Source of the DNA: Sporosarcina luteola
GTDB taxonomy: Bacteria; Bacillota; Bacilli; Bacillales_A; Planococcaceae
NCBI GenBank assembly: GCA_014204635.1
Contig: JACHLS010000013.1
Location: 1 to 64,000, forward strand
Direction: 5' to 3'
Length of the DNA stretch: 64,000 nucleotides
Shown: positions 16,963-25,031 of the stretch, piece after piece
Position numbering within the stretch: the stretch's first letter is position 1
Layout: every line of letters starts with the position of its first letter
The notes under the pieces: generated by a model
Told to the model about the DNA's origin: nothing
The model's database searches: none
The model's input: only the letters and a program-made list of their open reading frames with translations
Translations under genes and position numbers: made by a program

Positions 16963-17421
16963 ATGGATTGGCTCGGTATTGGAGTGCTTATTATCGGAGT
17001 TGTGTTTGCAGTTCTTGTCTTTTTGTTGATCAAACCGATCAATAAGTTGTCGGACACCTTGGATGATGTACAAAAGACAACCAATCAACTCCCCGGCTTA
17101 TTGAATGATGTGTCAATAAAAACGACAGAGTTACTGAACAATGGGAATTCGACATTACAACAGGTGAACAAGTCTGTAAAAGAAATCGATCCTTATTTTG
17201 AAATTATCGGGGACTTGGGCGAAGCATCGCATGAGTTGACAACAAGCGCTCTTCATAAAGCCACAGAATGGAAATCAAAAACAGCAGATGCCCAACAATT
17301 TGCCCAAGACAAAAAATATGCCGGGATTCTTGGTCTTCTGTCATTCATCCGGTTTTTAAAGGAGCGAAAGCGAACTTCCACAACAACAATCGACATGGAT
17401 TTAACTGATAAAAACGCGTGA
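16963..17421 (+). CDS. DUF948-like membrane-anchored protein (pair 1, second)
   Basis: 152 residues, N-terminal transmembrane helix (about 5-24), then a predicted coiled coil. It shares with the product of 19822-20367 the pattern LP-LLN-TTELL-TLQQ-NK followed by PYFEIIGDLGE and a basic GLLSF-RFLKERK end, so the two are clear paralogues. AAAGAGGTG precedes ATG 16963. The terminator stem begins inside its last codons (17414). Confidence 0.78.
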   Translation: MDWLGIGVLIIGVVFAVLVFLLIKPINKLSDTLDDVQKTTNQLPGLLNDVSIKTTELLNNGNSTLQQVNKSVKEIDPYFEIIGDLGEASHELTTSALHKATEWKSKTADAQQFAQDKKYAGILGLLSFIRFLKERKRTSTTTIDMDLTDKNA

Positions 17422-17449
17422 CGGCTACAATGCCGTCACGCGTTTTTAT
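17414..17449 (+). terminator. Terminator overlapping a stop codon
   Basis: Perfect 12-bp arms, ACGCGTGACGGC (414-425) and GCCGTCACGCGT (432-443), loop of 6, then TTTTATT. The TGA stop of the preceding gene is inside the left arm. Confidence 0.92.
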
Positions 17450-17720
17450 TGTGAGAAGAATATGCATAGATCCCCTATACCTTCTATATAAGAACAACCA
17501 TCTCTATTTCCGTTCCATTTTTACCAACTGAGAATGCTCTATAATGCATCTTATTTAAATGATTGTTTTAAAACTATCTCGGTTGGTGTCTTCAGAAATG
17601 ATAGGAGGACCTGTCTGCCAGTCCGGCGAAAAACACTAGTACTGGGATCTCAGAAGATATTAATAGAAACTTTTTAGGAAGAAGAACGTATCAATACTTA
17701 ATGAGAGAATACGAAATATA
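17450..17720. other. intergenic, nothing recognised
   Basis: No gene or RNA element recognised between the DUF948 pair terminator and the small membrane gene at 17721. Confidence 0.45.
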
Positions 17721-17948
17721 ATGAAACTCGAAATTGGAGATGGAGTTGTGGTTAAAACCTTTTGGATACCCTTGTTAGCCTCATTTGGAACGATGTCATT
17801 GCTATATATAATAGGCTATATAGCTAAAATAGATCTTCTGCTATTTAAGTTGTCATTATCCTATACGGAGATCTCTTTACTGCCAATCTTGGTTGGCATT
17901 GCAATTGGATTTATTTGTGAACGAATGATCAAATGGATGTCTTCCTAA
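17721..17948 (+). CDS. small membrane protein, 75 aa, unknown
   Basis: Two predicted transmembrane helices (about residues 13-33 and 48-66) with a short polar loop and a basic ERMIKWM C-terminus. The start is uncertain: ATG 17721 has no clear ribosome binding site, while a GTG nine codons in (V9) is preceded by GGAG. A strong terminator follows at 17969. Family not recognised. It may be a separate small gene upstream of the ECF sigma operon. Confidence 0.5.
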   Translation: MKLEIGDGVVVKTFWIPLLASFGTMSLLYIIGYIAKIDLLLFKLSLSYTEISLLPILVGIAIGFICERMIKWMSS

Positions 17949-17968
17949 TTATGCGGATTCATGTACAC

Positions 17969-18003
17969 TGCGTTTCTACCATGAGTAGAGACGCATTTTT
18001 ATA
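17969..18003 (+). terminator. Terminator after small membrane gene
   Basis: TGCGTTTCTAC (969-979) pairs with GTAGAGACGCA (985-995), loop of 5, followed by TTTTTAT. Confidence 0.88.
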
Positions 18004-18121
18004 TGTACATACTGCCTCCCACAGAATAGGTAATTCAAAAATAATGTAAAGAAAAACGATCATTTGAAACTTATTGCATGACGAGATCCCTCTAATTATT
18101 GAAAGAAAGGAGTGATACAAG

Positions 18122-18664
18122 TTGAAACATGATCTGCAAGTAGTGAGAAAAGCAATGACTGGAGACCCGGCATCTTTCGAAGCACTACTCTTTAAAGAAG
18201 AAGAGATGCTGTATTACAAGGCTCTTTCTTATGTCGGAAACAAGGAAGATGCACTGGACGCCATTCAAGAAACCGCATGCAAGGCTTTACTGGCAATTGG
18301 TCAATTGCGAAATCCGGAGTATTTCTCCACCTGGCTGTTCAGAATTTTAATCCGTGAATGTTATGCGCTATTGCGCGAACGCAACCAGATGATTCCTTAT
18401 GATGAAAGCGAACTATTGCAAAGGTTAGATCGCAAGAAGGAGGAAGAATTTGATTCTTTTCATTTAGGAGAGGCCCTTTCCAGATTAGATACGTCTTATC
18501 AAACCTCTATTATTTTATTTTACTATCATGATTTATCAATCAAAGATATTGCGGTAATCATGGAAAAGCCGATTGGCACGGTGAAAACGTATTTGCGAAG
18601 AGCAAGAATAAAATTAAAAAATGAATTAGAAAGGAGTTATCAATTAAATGAAAAAGTCACCTAA
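18122..18664 (+). CDS. ECF-type sigma factor
   Basis: 180 residues starting TTG 18122 with AAAGGAG about 9 nt upstream. Region 2 is visible as YVGNKEDALDAIQETACKA followed by PEYFSTWLFRILIRECY. Region 4 is visible as LGEALSRLDTSYQTSIILFY, then DIAVIMEKPIGTVKTYLRRA, ending in the helix-turn-helix. It directs RNA polymerase to a dedicated promoter set. It overlaps by 17 nt the next gene, a membrane protein of the DUF4179 type that is the likely anti-sigma factor. Confidence 0.93.
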   Translation: MKHDLQVVRKAMTGDPASFEALLFKEEEMLYYKALSYVGNKEDALDAIQETACKALLAIGQLRNPEYFSTWLFRILIRECYALLRERNQMIPYDESELLQRLDRKKEEEFDSFHLGEALSRLDTSYQTSIILFYYHDLSIKDIAVIMEKPIGTVKTYLRRARIKLKNELERSYQLNEKVT

Positions 18665-19721
18665 TGCTTATGAGAGGTTTCCTCAAGATCAAGTACGGTC
18701 AGCTATACGTTCAGGTATTGTTCAAGCTCAAGAACAGTCTCCGGCACCTATTCTTCGACAGAGGAAATGGAAGAGTAAAGCAACCTATGCTTTGAGCAGT
18801 GCGGCAATTGTATTTGGCCTTTTGGTCGGATCCTCCTACTATTCCCCTGCGTGGGCACATAGTTTGTCACAAATTCCGCTTATTGGTTCTATTTTTGCCA
18901 ATTCGAATCTGATCGGGTTGCAACGTGCACAAAAATTGGGGTTAACAAATAAAATTGGTGAAACACAGACTATCAATAGTATTGCTGTCACACTAGATGA
19001 AATTTTATATGATCAAAATAATATTACAATCGGCTTGTACATGGAATCTGATAAAGAGCTTGACGAACTTTATTTTGGCTCGGGAATGCAATTTACAATT
19101 AACGGGAACTATCCTTACTCTTCTTCAGTTACGTATGGAGAACAAATTCTCTCACCGACATCCCGGACTGCCATTCTGGAAATAGATGTCACCGATTCTA
19201 TGCCAGAGACATTTGAAATTGGATTGATATTAAGCGGGAAAAACGAAGAAAACTGGTATTTTTCAGCTCCCGTGAAAAAGATCACTGACATTCAAACGAT
19301 TCCGATCCAACATGTACAGGATGTTGATGGACTCCGCCTTGCCGTTAGAGACCTGTCCTATAGTGAAACAGGTGTAAATATCACTTTTGAAAGTTCAGAA
19401 GAGGTAACAGATATTGACCAACATCGTGGAGCTTTTGTCGATTTCCAGTTGATAGATCAAGATGGCAATGAAATTGCAGGCCACTCGACTGGAGGTCAAA
19501 GTGAATTGGTCAAGCATCGTATTTTTTTCAAAAGCAAGAAACACTTTGATCCATTTGATTCGGATGTGACTGAATTGACTCTTATACCTTACCTAGTAAT
19601 ACCGTCAGGCGGTGAACGTGTAGAAATTGAAGAGAATGGTAAGAAACAACAGGTGAAATTGAATTGGGATTCCATTCAGCCAATTGATTTTGAATCAATC
19701 AAAATTAAAATTCCCCGTTAA
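18648..19721 (+). CDS. DUF4179 membrane protein, probable anti-sigma factor
   Basis: 357 residues. A cytoplasmic N-terminal segment of about 45 residues is followed by one transmembrane helix (about 47-66). The extracytoplasmic part begins with the DUF4179-type pattern SQIPLIGSIFANSNLIGLQ, then a beta-rich C-terminal domain with a DUF5643-like immunoglobulin fold. Such proteins are regularly encoded after ECF sigma genes and are thought to hold the sigma at the membrane. Translational coupling with the sigma gene (17-nt overlap) supports this. The signal sensed is unknown. Confidence 0.82.
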   Translation: MKKSPNAYERFPQDQVRSAIRSGIVQAQEQSPAPILRQRKWKSKATYALSSAAIVFGLLVGSSYYSPAWAHSLSQIPLIGSIFANSNLIGLQRAQKLGLTNKIGETQTINSIAVTLDEILYDQNNITIGLYMESDKELDELYFGSGMQFTINGNYPYSSSVTYGEQILSPTSRTAILEIDVTDSMPETFEIGLILSGKNEENWYFSAPVKKITDIQTIPIQHVQDVDGLRLAVRDLSYSETGVNITFESSEEVTDIDQHRGAFVDFQLIDQDGNEIAGHSTGGQSELVKHRIFFKSKKHFDPFDSDVTELTLIPYLVIPSGGERVEIEENGKKQQVKLNWDSIQPIDFESIKIKIPR

Positions 19722-19729
19722 CTTTATTG

Positions 19730-19757
19730 AAAAAGAGCTGGGAATCAGCTCTTTTTC
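19730..19757 (+). terminator. Terminator of the ECF sigma operon
   Basis: AAAAAGAGCT (730-739) pairs with AGCTCTTTTT (747-756), loop GGGAATC. Confidence 0.85.
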
Positions 19758-19773
19758 ATGTGGCTTTTCATAA

Positions 19774-19812
19774 CAAAAAAATGTCCCGAAAAGTCACCAA
19801 CCTTTCCGGAAC
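19774..19812 (-). terminator. Terminator of DUF948 pair 2
   Basis: On the minus strand GTTCCGGAAAG pairs with CTTTTCGGGAC (two G-U wobbles, loop of 8), followed by ATTTTTTT. It lies 10 nt past the stop of the gene at 19822. Confidence 0.8.
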
Positions 19813-19821
19813 ACCTTGAGA

Positions 19822-20367
19822 TTAATCCTCTGATACATATTTCCCTGTAGTCGCTGCTTCTTTCGCTTCTTCTTTCATCCGCTCAATATCAAATGCCCGT
19901 TGTTCCCCAGCCACATATAATTTCCGCGGGCGAACCGGCTTCTGCTTTTTCACATCGCTCCGTTTTCGAACGGTATAATAGCCAAGTGCAGCAAGGCCAT
20001 ACATGCCGCCAATCTTTTGGTTCCGTTTCGTCTCGTCCGCCTGCTCCACTTTGGTTTTAGCCGAATCGACTACATCAACTAGCGATGAGGAATAGGTCCT
20101 TGTAGTATCCCCTAAATCCCCGACAATTTGAAACAACGGAGTTAAAGCCTCCAGTTTTTTATTCGTGTCCGCTAATGTTTGCGTACTCGTATGAATTAAA
20201 TTTCCCGTTTCACCAAGTAGTTGATTCATTTGTTTCGGCAGCGACTCCATAGTGTCACTGACACCATTCAACACACCTGCCAGCCTGTTCAGTACACGGG
20301 CAAGAAAAATAGCTAATAGTAAAAACGCTACTCCGATCAACAGCACACCCAATCCAGTTAAACTCAT
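19822..20367 (-). CDS. DUF948-like membrane-anchored protein (pair 2, second)
   Basis: 181 residues. N-terminal transmembrane helix (about 5-26), coiled-coil region, a conserved PLFQIVGDLGDTTR segment, a short hydrophobic GGMYGLAALGYYTVRKR and a basic, charged tail. It is a paralogue of 16963-17421 and lies in the same order after a DUF948 gene. It overlaps the upstream gene by 4 nt (ATGA), so translation is coupled. GGAGAGGG precedes the ATG. Related B. subtilis proteins belong to the general stress group, but the regulation here is not visible. Confidence 0.78.
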   Translation of the reverse strand: MSLTGLGVLLIGVAFLLLAIFLARVLNRLAGVLNGVSDTMESLPKQMNQLLGETGNLIHTSTQTLADTNKKLEALTPLFQIVGDLGDTTRTYSSSLVDVVDSAKTKVEQADETKRNQKIGGMYGLAALGYYTVRKRSDVKKQKPVRPRKLYVAGEQRAFDIERMKEEAKEAATTGKYVSED

Positions 20368-20810
20368 ACACTTCCCTCTCCTTCTTTATACGTCTTGCTT
20401 GCTCGTTCTCCTTGTTTCCATGATTTGAATAACTCAACTGCAAATTCCGAAAATTGAATGAGGCGAACAAAAGGACCTGTCCCTTTTAAGGTGTCAGTTC
20501 GATCATAAGATTCTACCACACCGGAGATTCCATCCGTCAACGTTTGGCTCGTGTCGCTAATATCTCGTACGACATAGAATGCACTGCTCATCGAATCCAT
20601 CTTTCGTTCCAAGTCGTTCACAGTATTTCCGGCGACATACAATGTTTCTTCCATTTCACCAATCATCTGATCGACCCGCGCTTCCATTAACGTTACACTC
20701 TTCCCAGCTGTAGCCAGCAAACGGGAAGTGCGCATCAGTATTTTGACAATATAAATTGATACAACGGCAAATGACACCGCTATTAGAAATACGCCGATAT
20801 GTACAAGCAT
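20364..20810 (-). CDS. DUF948 membrane-anchored coiled-coil protein (pair 2, first)
   Basis: 148 residues from ATG 20810, chosen because GGAGG lies 9 nt upstream; an extension to 20885 would have no ribosome binding site and run through the leader. One N-terminal transmembrane helix (about 4-26) is followed by helices with heptad character and the segment FYVVRDISDTSQTLTDG. It is the counterpart of 16446-16958. Pairs 1 and 2 point towards each other around the ECF sigma operon. Confidence 0.76.
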   Translation of the reverse strand: MLVHIGVFLIAVSFAVVSIYIVKILMRTSRLLATAGKSVTLMEARVDQMIGEMEETLYVAGNTVNDLERKMDSMSSAFYVVRDISDTSQTLTDGISGVVESYDRTDTLKGTGPFVRLIQFSEFAVELFKSWKQGERASKTYKEGEGSV

Positions 20811-20886
20811 ACCTGAATTCCTCCTTCCTACCTTTCGTATACCCGAAGCGCCTGAAAAGTAAGCGTGGCAACTCGTGCGCATCATA

Positions 20887-20919
20887 ATAAAAAAACGGGC
20901 TTGGAACTTTCCAAACCCG
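20887..20919 (-). terminator. Terminator of DUF1805 gene
   Basis: CGGGCTTGGAA (896-906) pairs with TTCCAAACCCG (909-919) with one mismatch; the minus strand continues into TTTTTTTATT. Confidence 0.78.
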
Positions 20920-20925
20920 AGCTGT

Positions 20926-21228
20926 TTAAATCATTTTCAACAAAGCGTCTTTCCCGGTCATCCCAGTCCTTATTCCTCTCTCTTCAGCTTCCCGTGTTAC
21001 AGATTCAAGCGGAGCCTCAAGCAACTGTTCAATCGTCTTGACGCCGACCGCACGGCCCGCAACTATTTTCCTCTCCGCCAACACATTGTTCAGCAGCCCT
21101 ACATCTAACGCACCACACATGATATAACCGTTGTCATTCGAGACTGTCAACAAAGTCGTTTTCGGTAATTGTACCGTGACCGCTGTAAACGGCTTTCCAT
21201 CCAAAAACAAGGGAGTCACTATCACCAT
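20926..21228 (-). CDS. DUF1805 (YunC-like) protein
   Basis: 100 residues from ATG 21228, preceded by AGGGGCGG. Recognised as DUF1805/YunC from the pattern KTTLLTVSNDNGYIMCGALD, then LNNVLAERKIVAGRAVGVKT and the C-terminal GIRTGMTGKDALL. The B. subtilis YunC structure is known but its function is not. It is monocistronic with a terminator on its 3' side. Confidence 0.85.
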   Translation of the reverse strand: MVIVTPLFLDGKPFTAVTVQLPKTTLLTVSNDNGYIMCGALDVGLLNNVLAERKIVAGRAVGVKTIEQLLEAPLESVTREAEERGIRTGMTGKDALLKMI

Positions 21229-21724
21229 TTGCACCGCCCCTTTCCTTCCTATACATATGGACAGTGCAGAAAAAAGGTGATTCTCTCGGTTGGGATTTTG
21301 TGACGTCAGCATGCAATCAAGAAAGATTGCCGGCACTACTGATTGATGAATTCAACTGCAGATTGTGAGGAGGTATGCGTGCCTTAGATTGATTTTTTTG
21401 CGGTTCGCTACGTTATTGCGCACGTTTCCTTCTGTTATGCTCGGTTCGCGTTCATATATGTGCGATTTTCACTTGACGTATAGGCGTTAAGGTAACCAGC
21501 CGTTTAAACGGTTTGATAAGGAGTTGGCACATCATTTCGGTGAGTGTCTTATCTCAAGCAGTTTTCCTACTGCAAACATAATCCAGCTTGAATCCTTCTA
21601 CAGTTTGCCGGCATATCTATTCCGCATCAGAAATATGGTTTTCTTTCGAAATGGCGCCTGACTTGCTACTATAATAGATATACAGATTGAATTTCCAGCG
21701 GTTAATGAAGAGGATGTGGATCGA
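21229..21724. other. intergenic with protease promoter candidate
   Basis: About 500 nt without a gene. It contains a perfect 12-bp palindrome CCGTTTAAACGG at 21500-21511 and a TATAAT at about 21674-21679 that may be the -10 of the downstream protease gene, but no good -35 is placed 17 nt upstream. No small ORF with a ribosome binding site longer than a few codons was found. Confidence 0.4.
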
Positions 21725-22534
21725 GTGGATCGAGATCAAGATATAAAAGACCATCCGTTATATGAGGATTTGACGGAGGAAGAGATGAATGAGCTCGCCT
21801 TGCAGGCTCGGCAGGAGGCGCTTGAGTCAGGATCGGAACAGCAGAAACAACCGAAGCGCCGACTGCCGAGATGGTTCGCGTGGCTGCTTTCGCTCGTCCT
21901 ACTTTGCAGCACGTTTGCCGGCTTGTTCCAAGTGTTTTCTATTCCAGCTATTGATTTTCTCATTACTTCTGCAAAATTGTCGCAGCATGATGATATTGCT
22001 TTATACAAACAGGCGGTAGTCGTTGTAGTGACAGAGGATGGAAAAGGAACCGGTTTTTCCATTTCAGCGGACGGGACGATTTTGACGAATTACCATGTCA
22101 TTGAAGGAAATGAGACAGTCACTGTCGTTTTTCCTGAACATGGCCGCTATGCAGCTGAGGTCGTACAGACGGCCCCTTCTATTGATATCGCAGTCCTTCA
22201 GGTCGATGCAAAAGACTTGCCGACGCTGTCCCTAGAGGAAAACGGAACGATTGAAAAGGATGAATCGATCCGTTTTATCGGGAATCCTTTAAGCTTCAAA
22301 GGGATCGCAAACAAAGGCGTGGTAATGGGACCGACTCGGTTGAACGATTGGAACGAGGACGTGATCATGATCAAGGCGCCCGTCTACCGAGGCAATAGTG
22401 GAAGTCCTGTCTTCAATGAGGAAGGATTGGTGATCGGTGTCATTTTTGCCACATTAGAAGACGACGATTATGGAAAAGTCGGTTTGTTCATTCCAGCTCA
22501 TTTATTGAAGAAGTATGCGGTCTCCTCCCATTGA
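21725..22534 (+). CDS. membrane-anchored trypsin-like serine protease
   Basis: 269 residues from GTG 21725; AGAGG lies 10 nt upstream, whereas the in-frame GTG at 21716 is too close to it. An acidic cytoplasmic N-terminus (about 1-45) is followed by a transmembrane helix (about 52-72) and an extracytoplasmic trypsin-fold domain. The catalytic triad is visible as His in LTNYHVIEG, Asp in SIDIAVLQV and Ser in YRGNSGSPVF. There is no PDZ domain, unlike HtrA/DegP (length also shorter). Its substrate is unknown. Confidence 0.88.
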   Translation: MDRDQDIKDHPLYEDLTEEEMNELALQARQEALESGSEQQKQPKRRLPRWFAWLLSLVLLCSTFAGLFQVFSIPAIDFLITSAKLSQHDDIALYKQAVVVVVTEDGKGTGFSISADGTILTNYHVIEGNETVTVVFPEHGRYAAEVVQTAPSIDIAVLQVDAKDLPTLSLEENGTIEKDESIRFIGNPLSFKGIANKGVVMGPTRLNDWNEDVIMIKAPVYRGNSGSPVFNEEGLVIGVIFATLEDDDYGKVGLFIPAHLLKKYAVSSH

Positions 22535-22617
22535 GGTTGTTTGACGATGAACAAAGCACTTTTCCAGCCATGCTTCCCGCACCTATGGGCATACTGATAA
22601 GGAAAGGAGAGGACAGC

Positions 22618-22905
22618 ATGGCGAACCGTTCGAAAATACTTGTCGCTGAAGCCAGACGCGAGCTAGATCAGATGAAAATCGATGTGCTCAAACAGATAGG
22701 TTACAATGTGGATGTTTCTCAACCCGAATCAGCTAAATATGAAATTGCCAAGGAACTTGGCATTCCTTTATCCGAAACCGATAATGGAGACTTAACGGCA
22801 CGGCAAGCCGGAAAAATTGGGGGTCCTATTGGCGGGAATATGGTTAAGGAAATGATACGCCTCGCACAGCAACAACTTGCGCAAGGCAATCAGCCAAAAG
22901 TGTAA
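22618..22905 (+). CDS. alpha/beta-type small acid-soluble spore protein
   Basis: 95 residues from ATG 22618 behind AAAGGAGAGG; a reading frame extending upstream to 22531 lacks this site. The core matches alpha/beta SASPs that coat and protect spore DNA: LDQMK near residue 20, then KYEIAKELGI (holding the region cut by the germination protease GPR), then LTARQAGKIGG and NMVKEMIRLAQQQL. About 19 extra residues (IDVLKQIGYNVDVSQPESA) lie between LDQMK and KYEIA compared with typical 60-70-residue members. It is direct evidence that the organism sporulates. Confidence 0.88.
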   Translation: MANRSKILVAEARRELDQMKIDVLKQIGYNVDVSQPESAKYEIAKELGIPLSETDNGDLTARQAGKIGGPIGGNMVKEMIRLAQQQLAQGNQPKV

Positions 22906-22920
22906 TGCATTTCATACTAC

Positions 22921-22958
22921 GCAATCCACTTCCCTTCCCATGCTAGGAAGTGGATTGC
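22921..22958. terminator. Terminator-like hairpin after SASP gene
   Basis: Perfect 13-bp arms (22921-22933 and 22946-22958) around a 12-nt loop. No T-tract follows, so termination strength is uncertain. It separates the convergent SASP and phosphodiesterase-like genes. Confidence 0.6.
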
Positions 22959-22984
22959 CTGCCAAGTCTTCGAGGACGCACTCA

Positions 22985-24283
22985 TCAATCTGTTAGCAGC
23001 TCTGTTAATACGCGGCCATCCACGTTTCCTAAATCGAGACCAAGCAATCGGGCAAAAGTTGGCCCTTCATCTACTAGCGACATGTTCGGGAGAACCACCT
23101 CTCTCTGAATTCCCTTTCCTTTAGCAATAAACACTGTTTGGTATCCCGGCTTATTCGGCGAATAGCCATGGCAAGCCCTTGTATACAAACCGCTCGCTAC
23201 ATCAGCCTCTTGGATCGATTCATAAGCCTCTCCATTCAGCGACTCGGAAAAATAATACCCTTCTTTCGCTTCAAGCATAAAGGCAGCTTTGCCGTCTGCT
23301 CCCATCTTTTCAATTTCTCCCGCCCGATATAACGCCCCAATCCCATTCTTTGGATTTGTGACGAGAGAATGAAGCATGGCATTCACACGTTCTTGTGCTT
23401 CTGGATCCTTCACAAAAATATAACAAGAACCGTCATTGCTCTGACAGTAGGCTTGCCACGACGTCACACTCCCCTTTTTTCCGACTAGGATTAACCCACT
23501 GTCTTTTAACAGCACGTTCATTTTAATCACCGTATGCTCATCAAGCGAGCTATGATCCCCTAGCGCAATGATAGTAGCCCGATCGCCGATCCCACTATCG
23601 TCTATTGCCTTCAACAGTTCACCAAGTCGGTCATCATGCCTCCTCAACGCATCTTCTGCTTCAGTCGAATGAAACCCGTATCGGTGCCGCTGAGAATCCA
23701 AGTCGACCAGATGAAGAAGCATCAAATTCGGTTTCTTCGTTCGAATCGTATAAGCGGCGGCTGCAGTCACGAAATCATCCAGCCATGGTTGCCGGATCCC
23801 TTTGCGAAGGTGCCCAAACTTACGGTTCATCTCTATTGTATAAAAGAAACTTCCATTCATCAGAGAGACAGCCGTCTGGGAATGCCATTTTCGATTAGCA
23901 AAAATCTCTGGAATATGATAATCGATTTTCGCCTTTGCCGTCACCGGCCAAAGTAAAGCGGCAGTCGACATTCCTGCTTTCTTCGCCTCATCATAGACAG
24001 TCGATCCATCGACATGGCGCCTCTGCCAATACCAATCCGGTGAAGGCCGACCCGGCTGGACAAGTGTATTGGCAGTGATGCCATGCCGATTCGGATAATT
24101 GCCCGTAATGATGGATGTATGACATGGATAGGTTACAGAAGGATATATCGTGTTGACTTGCCTGCAATAGGAAGCCCCTTCCAAGAGCCGCTGAAAATTA
24201 GGCAGCTTTTTCAACTCTTCAAAATCATTTGCTGACAAGCAGTCAAATGAAATGACAATTAAATGATCTGTTAATCGTTTCAT
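22985..24283 (-). CDS. alkaline phosphatase superfamily phosphodiesterase
   Basis: 432 residues from ATG 24283 preceded by GGGAGG. It is a type I phosphodiesterase/nucleotide pyrophosphatase fold. Metal and active-site residues seen are Asp in ISFDCLS near the start, the nucleophile region SVTYPCHTSIITG, Asp/His in LVDLDSQRHRYG, ALGDHSS and His in RACHGYSPN. No signal peptide is visible, so it acts in the cytoplasm or at the inner face of the membrane. The substrate is unknown. Monocistronic. Confidence 0.87.
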   Translation of the reverse strand: MKRLTDHLIVISFDCLSANDFEELKKLPNFQRLLEGASYCRQVNTIYPSVTYPCHTSIITGNYPNRHGITANTLVQPGRPSPDWYWQRRHVDGSTVYDEAKKAGMSTAALLWPVTAKAKIDYHIPEIFANRKWHSQTAVSLMNGSFFYTIEMNRKFGHLRKGIRQPWLDDFVTAAAAYTIRTKKPNLMLLHLVDLDSQRHRYGFHSTEAEDALRRHDDRLGELLKAIDDSGIGDRATIIALGDHSSLDEHTVIKMNVLLKDSGLILVGKKGSVTSWQAYCQSNDGSCYIFVKDPEAQERVNAMLHSLVTNPKNGIGALYRAGEIEKMGADGKAAFMLEAKEGYYFSESLNGEAYESIQEADVASGLYTRACHGYSPNKPGYQTVFIAKGKGIQREVVLPNMSLVDEGPTFARLLGLDLGNVDGRVLTELLTD

Positions 24284-24407
24284 CCTTCCATCCTCCCGTT
24301 TCATTGCGCAGTCCTTTCATTATATACAATGTGAAATGATTATTGGAGCGTTGGAATGAATCATTCAGCTAGTATGAGGCATTCTAAAGCGACGGGAGGT
24401 GAACGAT

Positions 24408-24563
24408 TTGGACCAGCGTATTCTTTGTGAAGTGAACAATTGCACTTACTGGGGCAGCGGCAACAAGTGTCATGCCGAGGTCATCTATGTCGTCAGCCAA
24501 AACGGCAATCAAGCGGCTGACAGCGAAGAAACGGACTGCAAGACGTTCAAACCGGAGGAATAA
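24408..24563 (+). CDS. DUF1540 protein, 51 aa
   Basis: Starts TTG 24408 behind GGGAGGTG and ends TAA 24561-24563. Four cysteines in the DUF1540 pattern: CEVNNCTYW, GNKCHAEVIYV and a final ETDCKTF. DUF1540 proteins are small, probably metal-binding (Cys4), and of unknown function; they are common in spore-forming Firmicutes. A perfect inverted repeat lies 24 nt downstream. Confidence 0.85.
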   Translation: MDQRILCEVNNCTYWGSGNKCHAEVIYVVSQNGNQAADSEETDCKTFKPEE

Positions 24564-24586
24564 GCCGGGGTCATCCTGTGAGGTGT

Positions 24587-24611
24587 TGTACGGGTCTTAG
24601 AGACCCGTACA
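24587..24611. repeat. Perfect inverted repeat after DUF1540 gene
   Basis: Arms TGTACGGGTCT and AGACCCGTACA, 11 bp each, with a 3-nt loop. It could be a terminator stem but has no T-tract on either side. Confidence 0.6.
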
Positions 24612-24635
24612 CTCCATACTCATTTCATAAATCAA

Positions 24636-24833
24636 TCAATCCAGATCTAACAGGTCTGTCAGCGGGCAATAACGCGTCATGCCTTCTGCCACCTTTTGAG
24701 CTCCCATCATAGAAACGAACAACTGGCCACCTGTAGGTTTCTCCCTGGCCATTTTTGCGATAGACCACGCAAGCAGGGTCAGACCACCAGCAATTCGAAC
24801 CATTGCATTCACGGTCCCGATATTTTGTTTCAT
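24636..24833 (-). CDS. DUF2892 small membrane protein
   Basis: 65 residues from ATG 24833 with GGAGG 8 nt upstream; a longer frame to 24986 has no ribosome binding site. It matches DUF2892 (YgaP C-terminal-like): an N-terminal MKQNIGTVNAMVRIAGG followed by a hydrophobic segment and the C-terminal RYCPLTDLLDLD with the family's CP motif. Function unknown. Likely two short membrane helices. Confidence 0.85.
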   Translation of the reverse strand: MKQNIGTVNAMVRIAGGLTLLAWSIAKMAREKPTGGQLFVSMMGAQKVAEGMTRYCPLTDLLDLD

Positions 24834-25031
24834 CAAGGTACCTCCTTCCCTATGGTTGTCCTCTATATGGTTCCCCCAAGAATCCGTAATAAACTGTTTG
24901 TTTAAATGAAAGCACTTACAAAATGACAAATGAATAAAAACACATTTTTTCGATAAAAAAAGTAAATTTCTTCTTGAAAATGGCATTCAACATGCTTTAT
25001 CATAATAAAATGTTACATAAAGGAGTGAGGC

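Noticed and set aside
18122..19721. sigV-type operon with lysozyme-sensing RsiV
   Set aside because: The second gene has the DUF4179 layout, not the DUF3298 ectodomain of RsiV.
22590..22597. CATACTGA as a sigma-G -10 for the SASP gene
   Set aside because: Transcription would start inside the ribosome binding site, and no matching -35 is seen.
22531..22617. In-frame 29-codon upstream extension of the SASP gene
   Set aside because: The strong AAAGGAGAGG sits directly before ATG 22618, and SASPs of this type begin MAN.
24987..25031. GlnR box upstream of glnA
   Set aside because: No TGTNA-N7-TNACA was found in the short upstream region.
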